DNA from: a virus
Virus record (IMG/VR): IMGVR_UViG_3300046167_000371
Coordinates: 1 to 35,619 of that record
Length of the DNA stretch: 35,619 nucleotides
Reading direction: 5' to 3' (one strand)
Shown here: positions 7,422-17,407 of the stretch, piece after piece
How positions within the stretch are numbered: position 1 is the stretch's first letter
Layout of the letters: every line of letters starts with the position of its first letter
Translations under genes and position numbers: made by a program
The notes under the pieces: generated by a model
What the model saw: only the letters and a program-made list of their open reading frames with translations
The model's database searches: none
Told to the model about the DNA's origin: nothing

Positions 7422-9317
7422 ATGAAGTCACTGATCCCAGACTGGCTCCCGAAACTCTTCGTTAAGGCGGAGGGTTCAGTACGCGAGGCTACGACTAAGA
7501 AGTTTTCGGACTTCAATAAGATTACCGATACCGAGGGCATGGAAGTCGTTGGGATTAAGGGCGGTGCGAACGTGCGTGCCGATTTCCCTGTTGGGGGCGA
7601 GACTGGTGAGGTTACTACCAGTATGGTCGGGCTGGAGCCTGATGACCCCTTGCGAAATGCACGCGGGCAGTTTATGCCCACCAAAGAGTTACCCGAACTA
7701 GAGAACCAGAAAGACGCTAACCGATTCATCGCCAGTGAGATCCAGCGACTCGAACAAGAGATCGATGGCATCGAGGGCGGTGACGTAGACCTTAGCGAAT
7801 ACGCTACGATTGAGTACGTAGACGAAACCGAACTTAACGTCCTGAACGCGGCCATCAAGGTCGCGACTGACGGCGACAAGGTACTGCAAGACCAGATCGA
7901 CGCTATCGACGTTCCTGACGGCGTTGACCTCACCGGCTACGCAAAAGAGGAGTGGGTCACCGAGCAGATCGACGCTATCGAGTTACCAGTCGGTACGATA
8001 GTCTCTGAAGACCCGCCTGAGAATCCCGAGGAAGGGCTGTGCTGGTATGACACTGGCAGGCTTGAGTTGTTCGTGTACGCGAATGATGGCTGGTTCCCCT
8101 GTTCCCCATTGGGCGCACGGGTCGAGGAAGGCGAGGTTGTACAGGCGCAGATACTTCAGCGACTGGATACCGGAGAGTCTAGGCAAGAGACCATCGCCGC
8201 TGAGATCGTTCACGCATTAGGCGAGCAGAGTGCGATTGAGGGCCGAGTCAAAGTTGGCGAAGGCGTACAGCAAGAAATCAAAAGCGATCTAGTCACCCTT
8301 GAGAATAAGGTGAAGCAGATCGAGGGTGCGGTCGGCGAGCATACGCTGAACTTCACTCAGAGCAATCAGACCCCGAGGCATGGCGAGTTCAACCTTCTCG
8401 ACGATACCATGCAGATGGTCTACAAGATCGAAGAGGCGGCGCACATTCAGATCAGCAATGTTGACGCTGACGGCTCGCCTGTCGATATTGACCGAGTCGG
8501 GGTTGGCGATGTCATCCGTCTAGCGCATGGCGCTATGGGCATGGCCGAGTTGCGAGTTACGAGTGAGTCGCAAGGCTTCTTCAGCTTCACCAAGATCAAC
8601 GGCGACCTAAACGAAATGTTTGTCGGCCCATACGGGTTCGTCATGTTGTCGCAGTATGATCCTGCTGGCGTAGCGACTGTGACCTACGTTGACCAGCAAG
8701 ATGAAGTCCTGCGTCAAGACACTCTGACCCTCAACGATTACTTTGAGCGTGTCACCATTAAAACCGAAGGCGCTAACCAGCTACCGGATGACACTGACTG
8801 GAAGGTTAGACAACACAACTCAGAAGGCAAGAACAAGACACTAATACACAGCGTGGGTGGTCAGCTTGGCGTATATAACCTAAAGGAGCCGAACGAGTCA
8901 CATCATGCGGCGACTAAAGGGTATGTGGATTCCAATTCTTACAACGGCGTCCCATCAAGGCCACCCGGCCTCAAGTTCATGTGCAGTATCGTTAACTTGC
9001 CGAATGGGTATTTCCAGTGGTGGGTAAAGGAAAGCACGGGTAATCAGCACCTAGAACTTGCCACCACAGATGGAGATGGCATCGCTTGGGGAACCAATAC
9101 GCCCCGTGAAGACGTTCGCTATAGCGATAACATACCCTTCACTATCTGGGAGGTATCAGGTGGTGGATGGAAGATGAAGGTAACAGGCACTATCAGCCGG
9201 ATTGATTTTCATCCTGACCACGCTCTTTGCTATGTCTCCAACAAGACTGCCCTGAATGGAGGCAACTTCGCTAATGGGTCTGGGCCTTACTACATTACGA
9301 TTGGGGGTATTATTTAA
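7422..9317 (+). CDS. Tail fibre or fibre-like structural protein 1
   Basis: This 631-residue protein has a fibre-like build. The N-terminus is amphipathic (MKSLIPDWLPKLFVK). It is followed by repeated short coiled coils (YATIEYVDETELNVL, RLEQEIDGIEG, LENKVKQIEGAVG), a Pro/Gly-rich 'IVSEDPPENPEEGLCWYD' segment, and a beta-rich body. Near residue 496 is HHAATKGYVD, a motif common in phage fibres where beta modules meet a trimer coil. The end (TALNGGNFANGSGPYYITI) resembles a beta-prism tip. GGAG precedes the start and the TAA overlaps the next ATG. A segment around PRHGEFNLLDD to VGVGDVIRL has a counterpart in the next gene, suggesting duplication. The exact receptor role is unknown. Confidence 0.75.
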   Translation: MKSLIPDWLPKLFVKAEGSVREATTKKFSDFNKITDTEGMEVVGIKGGANVRADFPVGGETGEVTTSMVGLEPDDPLRNARGQFMPTKELPELENQKDANRFIASEIQRLEQEIDGIEGGDVDLSEYATIEYVDETELNVLNAAIKVATDGDKVLQDQIDAIDVPDGVDLTGYAKEEWVTEQIDAIELPVGTIVSEDPPENPEEGLCWYDTGRLELFVYANDGWFPCSPLGARVEEGEVVQAQILQRLDTGESRQETIAAEIVHALGEQSAIEGRVKVGEGVQQEIKSDLVTLENKVKQIEGAVGEHTLNFTQSNQTPRHGEFNLLDDTMQMVYKIEEAAHIQISNVDADGSPVDIDRVGVGDVIRLAHGAMGMAELRVTSESQGFFSFTKINGDLNEMFVGPYGFVMLSQYDPAGVATVTYVDQQDEVLRQDTLTLNDYFERVTIKTEGANQLPDDTDWKVRQHNSEGKNKTLIHSVGGQLGVYNLKEPNESHHAATKGYVDSNSYNGVPSRPPGLKFMCSIVNLPNGYFQWWVKESTGNQHLELATTDGDGIAWGTNTPREDVRYSDNIPFTIWEVSGGGWKMKVTGTISRIDFHPDHALCYVSNKTALNGGNFANGSGPYYITIGGII

Positions 9318-10895
9318 TGAGCCTACCAAATAAACCTTGGGCAGACGGTGACACGTTCACCAACGAAGAGACCGGCGTTAAGTACACCTTCGACGGCGAG
9401 AAGTGGCTCGCGGGCGGTGGCGCTGAGGCTGATGACGCGACACTGGCACTGATCAATGAGGTTGATCGCACCAGCCAAATGCGCGACGAAGCCCTAGACG
9501 CCAAGATAGACCAAGAGTCCAATTTAAACACTGTCGCCCATATTAAGTTCGAGGATCAGATTCTGCGTTGTTACGCTTGGTCTCAGGGTGATAATGAAAG
9601 TCTCGAAAGACAGCTTACCAAGGTCGATGAAGGACTACAGGCGCAGATTGATGATCTGCCCACAAGGGAATACGTAGACAATCAGATTGATGATCTGCCG
9701 AACGACCGAATACGTAGACGACGGCGACCGGCATCTGCAAGGCGAGATCGACCAGATCGCGCTTGCGCTTGAGACGCTACTGGTACAGCGAGAGCACGGT
9801 CAGTGGAAGTATATCGGGTTCATTGGCGATAACATGCCACGCAACGCTGGCGAGTTTGCTTTAGCGTCTGATGATCTCTCATCAAGCCAGAATGTCATTA
9901 CGCTCAATAATATAGACCTAGAGGGAACTACTCACGGGTTTACTGACGTTGAGGTCGGAGACTACCTTGAGATCGTTGACCTCGATGAGCCTGCTAACTA
10001 CGTGTTGTTTACTGTTAAGTCCGCGCCAACGGGGACGGGCATAACTGAGGTTAACGTCGAGTTAAAGGACAAGGGTCAGAACTTCCTGATCGGTGAGACT
10101 TGTGAGGTACGCTTCTTCCAAGTGAATGAGCAGGACTTGCAACTAGATGATCTGGACGCTCGCTATCTAAGGAAGACCGGCGGCAATCTGACCGGCGGCA
10201 TCAACATGGGAACCAACCCCATTATGTCGGTGCAGTATTTGGGCATGACCGGCGCTAAGTGTATCCAAGAGGCGCAAACCACCCGAATCAAGTTTGACGG
10301 CAAAGTGACGATCGCCAAGGCGGGAACAAATAAGGATGGCTTTGTACTAAAGGGCGCGACAGCCGATGGCGCTGATAAAGATTTGCTTAGTGTGTATCAC
10401 AACGAAAGTGGCACTGATGCGATCAACTACAAAGGCAAGCAAGACAGCGCCACTAATCTAGCGACGGTCGGGTATGTCGATACCGCAGTCGGTAACACTA
10501 GTGCGAAGCAGATGTTCACCACTAGCGTATTTGGGCATTCATCAAACAACGTAAACCTCGACCAAGGCTATTGGCACTTTTTGCAAAGTGACTTGCAGAC
10601 CCCAACGGTGGTTGGCTCTGGCGCTAGGGCGATTGTTTACAAGATCAACAACGTGGATTGGTGGAAAGGCAAAGTAGAACTTACCGGCTTTGGCTATGTT
10701 GTTGTGTCGAGCGCCAAGACCGGCGAAGTCATACTTCGGCTGGCAACGTCATCGCAGGCGACCTAAACGCCTTGAACGAGAATGGCGAGGTGGTGCTGAA
10801 CCTTCCGATGGAAGCGAGGACAGTATGGAATGGATACGGCAACTCTCGGCGAGACTCAGCGCATCGAGTTTATCAACGTGTTTAGGGAACTCTAA
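9317..10895 (+). CDS. Tail fibre-like structural protein 2 (three apparent frameshifts)
   Basis: The repaired product is about 525 residues. It opens MSLPNKPWADGDTF, an oligomer-coil region follows with two EYVD motifs, and then a module (MPRNAGEFALASDD to VEVGDYLEI) paralogous to one in fibre 1. Next come RKTGGNLTGGINMG and ATVGYVDTAVG, both typical of phage fibres. The frame breaks near 9697-9706 (one extra base), 10726-10735 (one missing base, probably in a T-run) and 10830-10836 (one extra base). The true end reads TATLGETQRIEF and finishes FREL at TAA 10893-10895, which overlaps the adaptor start. The total is divisible by three after these repairs. It probably forms part of the host-contact apparatus. 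Confidence 0.75.
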
Positions 10896-11548
10896 TGAAT
10901 TACAAACAAGTAAAAGACGCGGCCCAATCCTACGTTGATCGATATGATCAGGAACTGGTCGGCGCGCTGGCGGGCTTCACCAAGGTGGTGGAGTCCAAGA
11001 TCAATACTGCCCTGAAAACGGGTGAGCAGGCTGTACGTGCTCAGATCTGGCTGGAGCGTGATAAAGAGTACTACGGATTGCCCAGCGACTGGGGCGGCTT
11101 CCGCGACGTTGAACTCGTGGAGCGTGGGTCTAACTCAATCAATCAGGGCACCGGCCTTCACCCTATGGGCGGCATGACCCTGATCTACGTTAACCCCGAG
11201 CAGATGAACGGAACAAACCGGCGAGAGCGTCAGCGTTACTACACGGTGATTGCCAACCAGATTCAGGTGGCACCGCCTACTGATAACCAAGTGCTGGAGG
11301 TGGTCTATTACCAGACCGTACCGCCTCTCAGCAATGATACTGACACCAACTGGCTGACGGAGAAGCATCCAGACGCGTACATCTTCGGACTGTGCGCTGA
11401 GATCTGTGCCTTCGCTAAGGACGCCGTTGGGTTTGAACTCTACAAGGTGCGTTTCATGGAGTCGCTCATGGGCATCGCTCAGGACGACCAAGTGACTCGA
11501 TGGTCTGGCCCCTCACTACGAACTTATACGGACGGACTCATTGTATGA
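10895..11548 (+). CDS. Head-tail adaptor, SU10 adaptor-like
   Basis: This 217-residue protein matches the phage SU10 adaptor family as I know it. An N-terminal helical region (VKDAAQSYVDRYD and VESKINTAL) is followed by LPSDWGGFRDVEL, a strand-rich middle with IQVAPPTDNQVLEVVYYQ and PPLSNDTDTNWL, and a C-terminal helix pair beginning HPDAYIFGLCAEICAFAKD. Adaptors form a ring under the portal and join it to the nozzle of short-tailed phages. AGGGAA precedes the ATG and TAATG links it to the previous gene. Unusually, it lies between fibre genes, far from both portal and nozzle. The frame is intact. Confidence 0.8.
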   Translation: MNYKQVKDAAQSYVDRYDQELVGALAGFTKVVESKINTALKTGEQAVRAQIWLERDKEYYGLPSDWGGFRDVELVERGSNSINQGTGLHPMGGMTLIYVNPEQMNGTNRRERQRYYTVIANQIQVAPPTDNQVLEVVYYQTVPPLSNDTDTNWLTEKHPDAYIFGLCAEICAFAKDAVGFELYKVRFMESLMGIAQDDQVTRWSGPSLRTYTDGLIV

Positions 11549-13557
11549 CCAATCAAGAATTATTTGAGCGTGCCGTAGCTGGTAACTGGATCGCTGAGAG
11601 TTTCGATAGGCCCAACGTCAGTGACGGTGTGGGCAAGTTCTATCTCCAAGGCTCCAGCAAGGGCTACACTAACTTCTCTGACACTATCGATGACGGCTCT
11701 GTCGTTTTCTATGCGGCCTTCGATGACGACTGCAACCGTGAGGCTGGCTTCGCCACCTTCAACGCGGCAGACCAATCGCTGACTCCTATCGAGAGCACTG
11801 CCACGCTACAGAATGACAAGTACGTAGACGGCGACGTTGCACCAGTGCCATTCCCCAACGGCGGGACGATTACCGGCACCTTCAACGCTGTAGCCTTTAA
11901 CGCCATCTGGGCGCACATCTGGGACAAGGACAACCCACACGAGGTTGACGCTGGTCAGGTGGAGCAGGACAACGATAACCTGCTAGGCGACAACGTACAG
12001 GACGCGCTCGATAACCTGAGCGGCATCATCGCCGAGTGGGACAACGCGATTAAGTCTACCGCACAGAACTACGTGCAGGAGTTACCGCCACCCAACCCTC
12101 AGAAGGGTGACATGTGGACTGACGTTGGTGTGACCGGCGAGCAGTACGTATGGGAAGGCGCTTACTGGGTGTCTGTTACCGGCGGCGGACTGGGTGTAGA
12201 CCTAGACGACCTCGACTCATACTCCAGCAAGATCACAACCGACGTTGTTGACGACGATCAGCTTTACGACATCCCCCTTGAGCGCGTTATCAGTAGCGCG
12301 ACGGGAGAGGGCAAGTGGGTAGCTGGCGGAGACGGCTCAGGCGCAGTCTTCGTTCCAGAAGCGCCACTCGATGGCCTTCAGTACGGCAGAGAGAACGGAG
12401 AGTGGACTGAGGTTGACGCTGGCGGCGTATGGGACTCTGACGGCATCGAGGATGTTGACGGGAATGCCATTGGCCACTACTACCACCTGACTAACTCTGA
12501 AAACACAAACATCTTTAAGACGACTATCGGATCTGACGAAGTCGAGATGATGGGCCTCACTAGCATCAGCGCTAGCGGCTACCTAGATCAGGACGGCCAG
12601 CCAATCCTAACTGGCTACGCAACTGAGACTTACGTGGACGGCAAAGTCGCCGACATGATTGATAGCACAAAGAAGAACGACGTAGTCGAGGGTACATTCC
12701 AAATCGTATGGGATGACTCAGCCGACGAGAACTATCCGTTCAACGGGCGCATTGGTTACAACAAGAACTCAGAAGACCCTAACTCGCTAGACGGCTCTTT
12801 CATGTACGTCAGCGGGAATCGCGGCACGTTCAGCATAGGCCGTGACGGCGACGTTGAGTTACATGGCGCTTCCGAGATTCAGGGTATCCCTGATGGGATA
12901 ACGGGCGACATGCCGTGGATCAGTGGCTTCCAGTCTGTGCAGGCGCTCCAGATCATTGCCGACTCCGTACAGGCGGTAGAATTCGTAGACGCAAACGGCA
13001 ACAGCATTATTCAGCCAGCGGGAGTAACGAGCGTCAACGCCATGACCGGCAACGTCACGCTTGATTACAGCGATGTCGGTGCGAAGCCGAACTCATACAA
13101 GGCACCAGTTGACAGCGTGAACGGCAAGACAGGCGCGGTTGCTCTGACTGCCGCTGATGTGGGCGCACTGGATTCCAGCTACGAGCCGCCTGCACCAGAG
13201 ACGGCTCAGGGGCTGGAGCGGGATGGTGTTGGTGCGACAGTAGTAGGCGTGTCTGGATTCCAAGGCAACTTCACTAACTTCATGCCAACGAAGAACGGCA
13301 CCTACAGCATGTTCGGCTGTATAGGTCAGCCCACCACTCAGTGGAGCGTCGTTTACTCGGCCAGCTTCTATAAGGACGGGTCTCCCATGATAGCGGGGGT
13401 CGATCTGATCGACACCTTCTCGACAATTAAATCCGCGATCACTGAGGAGACTACTGTCGAAGGACTTCGGACTGCCGTCGTTAGCGGACTCGATCAAGTA
13501 CTCGCCAAGCTACACGCGCTAGAAGATAAGGCGGTAGAAGAGGGACACAAAATATGA
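11545..13557 (+). CDS. Tail fibre-like protein 3
   Basis: The start is taken at ATG 11545, which overlaps the adaptor stop as ATGA, giving 670 residues. The N-terminal third has a domain opening MTNQELFERAVAGNW. PPPNPQKGDMWTD-type and WEGAYWVSV segments follow, common in fibre proteins that join short modules. Near the end are repeats of the type SVNGKTGAVALTAADVGA (about 13110-13170) and a sister copy SVNAMTGNVTLDYSDVGA. These repeats are widespread in phage and phage-like fibres. The tail ends in a short coiled coil (LDQVLAKLHALEDKAVEE). It probably forms a trimeric fibre segment, and its receptor is unknown. The final ATGA overlap couples it to the next fibre. Confidence 0.75.
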   Translation: MTNQELFERAVAGNWIAESFDRPNVSDGVGKFYLQGSSKGYTNFSDTIDDGSVVFYAAFDDDCNREAGFATFNAADQSLTPIESTATLQNDKYVDGDVAPVPFPNGGTITGTFNAVAFNAIWAHIWDKDNPHEVDAGQVEQDNDNLLGDNVQDALDNLSGIIAEWDNAIKSTAQNYVQELPPPNPQKGDMWTDVGVTGEQYVWEGAYWVSVTGGGLGVDLDDLDSYSSKITTDVVDDDQLYDIPLERVISSATGEGKWVAGGDGSGAVFVPEAPLDGLQYGRENGEWTEVDAGGVWDSDGIEDVDGNAIGHYYHLTNSENTNIFKTTIGSDEVEMMGLTSISASGYLDQDGQPILTGYATETYVDGKVADMIDSTKKNDVVEGTFQIVWDDSADENYPFNGRIGYNKNSEDPNSLDGSFMYVSGNRGTFSIGRDGDVELHGASEIQGIPDGITGDMPWISGFQSVQALQIIADSVQAVEFVDANGNSIIQPAGVTSVNAMTGNVTLDYSDVGAKPNSYKAPVDSVNGKTGAVALTAADVGALDSSYEPPAPETAQGLERDGVGATVVGVSGFQGNFTNFMPTKNGTYSMFGCIGQPTTQWSVVYSASFYKDGSPMIAGVDLIDTFSTIKSAITEETTVEGLRTAVVSGLDQVLAKLHALEDKAVEEGHKI

Positions 13558-15717
13558 GCAACGAGAGAATCATTCACTGGCCAGGAGGGTGAGCCACAGC
13601 CGGGCGATACTCATCGTGAGTACGGCCGGACTTGGGTCTATATCCCCATGCCAGAAGGCTCACCAGAGCCGGGCGTATGGAAATCTATCGGTGGCTCAGG
13701 TGGCTCCGGTGGCGGTGGTGGTGGCGGCACTGTCTGGTGGAATGAGATCCAGAACAAGCCGGATGCCTATCCGCCAGAAGATCACATGCACTTCGACTAC
13801 GAGATCCTTGTCGATACCAACGAGGACGGAGACTACGACGGCGAGAAGAACCTTAACGAAGTCCTGAAGGAGTTTCGTGACAAGGTAGACGCCATGATGG
13901 AGCAGATGGTCTTTGGCGGATCGTTTCAGGCTAGCACGGGCACGTTCCTGAAGCTGTCTGACCGAGCCAAGGCTATGGGCTTCGCTGACGGCCAGCCTAT
14001 TCCGCCTAGCGTCACTGAGGATCAGGATAGACTGTTCTTTATCAGTACCGACGCTGGCACCGTTAATGGTGACCAGTATATGGACGGCGACTGGATGGTC
14101 GCGGCTGGTGGCGAGTGGATTCCGATCAACTACGGCAACATTCAGATCATTACGTGGGATGAGATCGGTAACATACCCGATAACATTGTCTACGATGACA
14201 TTGCTTACAAGCCCGAACTAGAGGGCCAGCCCCTTGCCCGTTATATCGATTTCAACGGTAAGGGCAAGTGGATCGAGGCACCTAGCGGTGGCGATGGCGG
14301 TAGCGGCGGAACGCCCGGATTCCACACTCACGGCTTCGATGAGATCATCAACGGGAACGGCGATGACCTTAACGATGTTGTAGGTGACCTTGAGGACTCC
14401 ATAGCGGCCCTACAGGGCGATTTAATCTTTGCCGGTAGTTACAGTGCTCTACAGGCTAGAATCGTTGTAGCGAGCAGTCAGGGCCAGATGAACGGCTTTG
14501 AGGATGGCGCACCACTCCCAGCGGCTGATGGCGACAACAAACGCTACTACGTCATGGTTATTGACGACGGCGGTGTCTTCGAGGAGACGCCAATGTCGAA
14601 GGGCGACTGGCTGATCTCTGACGGATTAGGCTGGGTGCCACTTAACTACGTCTCCGGCGGCGGCGACGGGCAGGCACCTGTACTACCCGGTAGCACAACT
14701 GGCCGAGTGCTCACGTGGGACGACCAGTCCGACATGTGGACTGAGAATACCGAGTTCACCCTGAGCGACGGCGGCGACATCGACATGGCTGGCGGCATCG
14801 AGGCCAAGGGCAATATCAGCATCGCCGAAGACCGTGGTGTCTTTATCGGTGACGGTAGCGGCCTGTACAACCTCCCCGGCATGGAAGACGCAGAGCCACC
14901 TGTCACGTCGGTGAACGATAAGACCGGCGAGGTGGTACTGAACGCGGCTGACGTTGGCGCTTCACCTGCTAACCACTTGCACGAGGGCGTTTACCAGCCA
15001 GTGGGCGACTACGCCCTGACCAGCCACAATCACAATGGGGTCTATCAGCCAGTAGGCGACTATCTCACTACCAGCTTCAGAGAGACTGACCCCACCGTAC
15101 CTGATCACGTAAAGAACATTACGACGACGCAGGTGTCCAACTGGAACACGGCATTTGGCTGGGGTAACCACGCGTCACAGAACTACGCGAAGAAGACTGA
15201 CATACCGACTGTCAGCTACCCGGTTAGCAGTGTTAACGGCAAGACCGGCGCAGTCACACTCAGCGCTGGTGACGTAGGCGCGGCGACCTCTAACCACAGT
15301 CACACTGAGTACGCCCCTTCTAGCCACAGTCATAACTACGCGGCGACCAACCATAACCACTCTGGCGTCTACGCACCAGTAAGTCACTCGCACGCATACG
15401 TTCCCACGTCAGGCAACTCGACGATCTCCGGAACGCTGACCGCTACCGACTTCGTTGCGTCGTCTGATGCTAACAAGAAGAAGAACGTGGTCACCGCCCC
15501 TCTCGGCTTCATCGATGAGTTACGCGGCGTTGAGTTCGAGTGGAAGGATGGTGGCGGAATGTCCAGCGGCGTCATCGCGCAAGAGGTTCAAGAGGTACTG
15601 CCTCACCTTGTGCACGAGGACGTAGGTGGATCGCTGTCAGTGTCCTATATGGGCCTCATTGGATACCTGATTGAGGAGGTCAAAGACCTCCGTAAACAGA
15701 TCGAGGAGATGAAGTAA
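13554..15717 (+). CDS. Tail fibre with HxH motifs and C-terminal S74 chaperone domain (one frameshift)
   Basis: The repaired product is about 720 residues. It starts MSNER at ATG 13554 (ATGA overlap) and changes frame once between 13566 and 13590, where one base is extra, to join SFTGQEGEPQPGD. A glycine run near residue 50 acts as a flexible linker. Two 75-codon copies of one module follow (13912-14136 and 14428-14652). Later come KTGEVVLNAADVGA-type repeats and a cluster of HxH motifs (14971-15392) like the metal-binding needle of T4 gp12. The C-terminus is an S74 intramolecular chaperone: ASSDANKKKN carries the Ser-Asp and a Lys five residues on, followed by GVIAQEVQEVLPHLV. S74 domains trimerise the fibre and then cut themselves off before the serine. 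Confidence 0.85.
13912..14652 (+). repeat. Internal duplication of a 75-codon fibre module
   Basis: The segments 13912-14136 and 14428-14652 encode equal-length modules with the same landmarks. Both have FGGSFQAS or FAGSYSAL at the start, a GFxDGxPxP turn, an RLFFIS or RYYVMV strand, and GDWMV or GDWLI. They end in WIPINY or WVPLNY. The protein similarity is clear but diverged, so the duplication is old. Confidence 0.7.
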
Positions 15718-16782
15718 TGACGCTTCCCAGTAGAGTACCGATTACCCAGAATCAGGTTATCAACGAGTTTACGTCTATCAGCGGTAAGAACCTGAAGGCG
15801 TATTACGGCGCGGCGCCCTGGAGTGCCAGCGTCGGGCAACCTGAAGCTGACTGACTTCCTCGGCAAGTCTAACGACTCGCCTATCGAGTCAACGTGCGCG
15901 GGCGGTGCTTTCACTACTTCCGGTGGCGTAAAGACTTGCACGATCACTAACACGAACGCGACAGGAACCCTGACGGTCACTAAGATTGCACAGGGTAGCT
16001 ATGCGAACTGGGTTAAATACGTCGGCGTCGGCGCTGGTGGGGGAGGCGGCGGTGGCGGCCCTCAGCACCAAACTGAGTCAAACGGCTCTAGATCCGGCGG
16101 TGGTGGCGGTGGTGGTGGAGCGTTATTTGCTCAGAAAACACCTACTAACGGCATGACCTTCACAGGCAAGCCCGGTAAGGCAATGGGCCAAGTCGCTAGC
16201 GGAGCCAAGGGTGTCAACGGACAGCCGACCGCTCTGGGTGGCACTGGCATACCATCTGCGAACGCGGCAGGCGGCGGTGGTGGTGGAGCGTATTCTTCCA
16301 AGGGTGCCTCGGCCAGTACGGCGTCTGGAGTTGCTGGTGGATCCGGTGGTGGTGCTGGTGGTAAGTACGGCGCTTCTGCATCGTCAGGCGGAGTTGGCAA
16401 CCCCGGCAACAATGGGGGTGGCGGTGGTTCCGGTGGTGCAGGCGGTGGTGGATCGATGGGTGCCGCCGGTACTGGATTTAAGTACGGATCTTCTGACCAG
16501 ACTCGCGGTGGCGGAAAAGGCGGTAACGCAAAGACTTATTACACATACGGCGCTATCGGCGGCGGGGGCGGAGGAGCGTCGGCTGGTGACCAGTCTGGCG
16601 GTGCGAAAGGCTCTCCTGACGGAGGTGTTGGCGGAGTTTGTGTCCGAGGGGCGGCTAAAGCTACAGCGGCTTCAGGAAATGGTGGTGGTGGCGGTGGTGG
16701 CGGTGCCCAAGGTGGCGGTGCTACAGGCGAGCCGGGCCGTACTGGTACTCCCGGTATTGTCAAAATTGGTCATCCAATTTAA
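15717..16782 (+). CDS. Glycine-rich tail tip or adhesin-like protein (one frameshift)
   Basis: The repaired product is about 354 residues. It begins MTLPSRVPITQNQV and changes frame near 15812-15822, where one base is extra. It then reads PASGNLKLTDFLGKSN, a motif typical of the N-terminal part of phage tail-tip proteins. From about residue 100 onward it is dominated by glycine runs separated by short Ala/Ser/Thr stretches, ending GTPGIVKIGHPI. Poly-glycine sandwiches of this kind form the tips of adhesins such as the T-even gp38 class, where the loops between glycine runs determine receptor choice. A beta-strand region (TITNTNATGTLTVTKI) lies between the two parts. The gene is followed by a tail assembly chaperone, which supports a receptor-contacting role. 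Confidence 0.75.
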
Positions 16783-16798
16783 GGACGAAGGAATAGAC

Positions 16799-17407
16799 AT
16801 GGAAAAGGTTAAAGTTAGTTACGAGATCTTAGACTATCAGCCAGACGCTGAGTGGATCGCCGTGAAGTTCGATAGACCCGGACAGGAGCCTTGGATCGAG
16901 CAGTTCTCGTTCCCAGACTTCAGCAAGGAAAAGCTACTGGATCAGTTCGGCGCTATTGCGTGCCGACTGGCTGGCGCATGGTCGCGAATCCCTGACCACC
17001 CAAAAGAGTTGTCGATACCTAGCAAGGGAAACCTAGAGGTAGACCCAGAACTCTATATGCCCTACGAGCCTAACATCCAGCCAGACCCAGAGCCTGAGTG
17101 GGATCAGTGGACTCAGGACTGCCTATTGGGCGACATTACCAGCCCACTACAGGAAAGCATTCCGTGGGTCGTTGTTGACCTAACAGAGGAAGAGATAGCA
17201 GAGCGTTTAGCGGGGGCGGCACAACAGGCCCGTGCGGATCGTAATTTCGAGTTGGCTATGACTGACGGAATCGTCTGTGCACCTGACAGTACTGTCGAGG
17301 ACAAAGCGCCTTGGCTTGAGTACCGACAGGCTCTGCGTGACGTTACCAACCAGCCTAACTTCCCGAAAGAGATCCACTGGCCAACTAGCCCGAACTATAA
17401 AGGATGA
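16799..17407 (+). CDS. Tail assembly chaperone-like protein
   Basis: This 202-residue acidic protein ends with the signature of phage tail (fibre) assembly chaperones: a helix beginning RADRNFELAM, then WLEYRQALRDVTNQPNFP and the final IHWPTSP. In this family the YRQALR helix and WP end are conserved. These proteins are thought to help fibres fold or attach. The start is ATG 16799, set by GAAGGAA about 6 bases upstream. A longer upstream reading frame lies inside the glycine-rich gene and is not used. It follows the tip gene, as expected for a fibre-chaperone pair. The stop overlaps the next start as ATGA. Confidence 0.8.
   Translation: MEKVKVSYEILDYQPDAEWIAVKFDRPGQEPWIEQFSFPDFSKEKLLDQFGAIACRLAGAWSRIPDHPKELSIPSKGNLEVDPELYMPYEPNIQPDPEPEWDQWTQDCLLGDITSPLQESIPWVVVDLTEEEIAERLAGAAQQARADRNFELAMTDGIVCAPDSTVEDKAPWLEYRQALRDVTNQPNFPKEIHWPTSPNYKG

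Noticed and set aside
6854-9317. Classical phage tape-measure protein or tail tube genes
   Set aside because: None found. Fibre genes and ejection-type proteins fill the space, which fits a short tail.
16020-16780. Glycine-rich DNA as a repeat array or CRISPR
   Set aside because: The repeats are irregular GGT/GGC codons of one open frame with no spacers.
16211-16798. Long frame extending the tail assembly chaperone upstream
   Set aside because: It runs through the glycine-rich gene in another frame with atypical composition. A clear ribosome-binding site marks ATG 16799.
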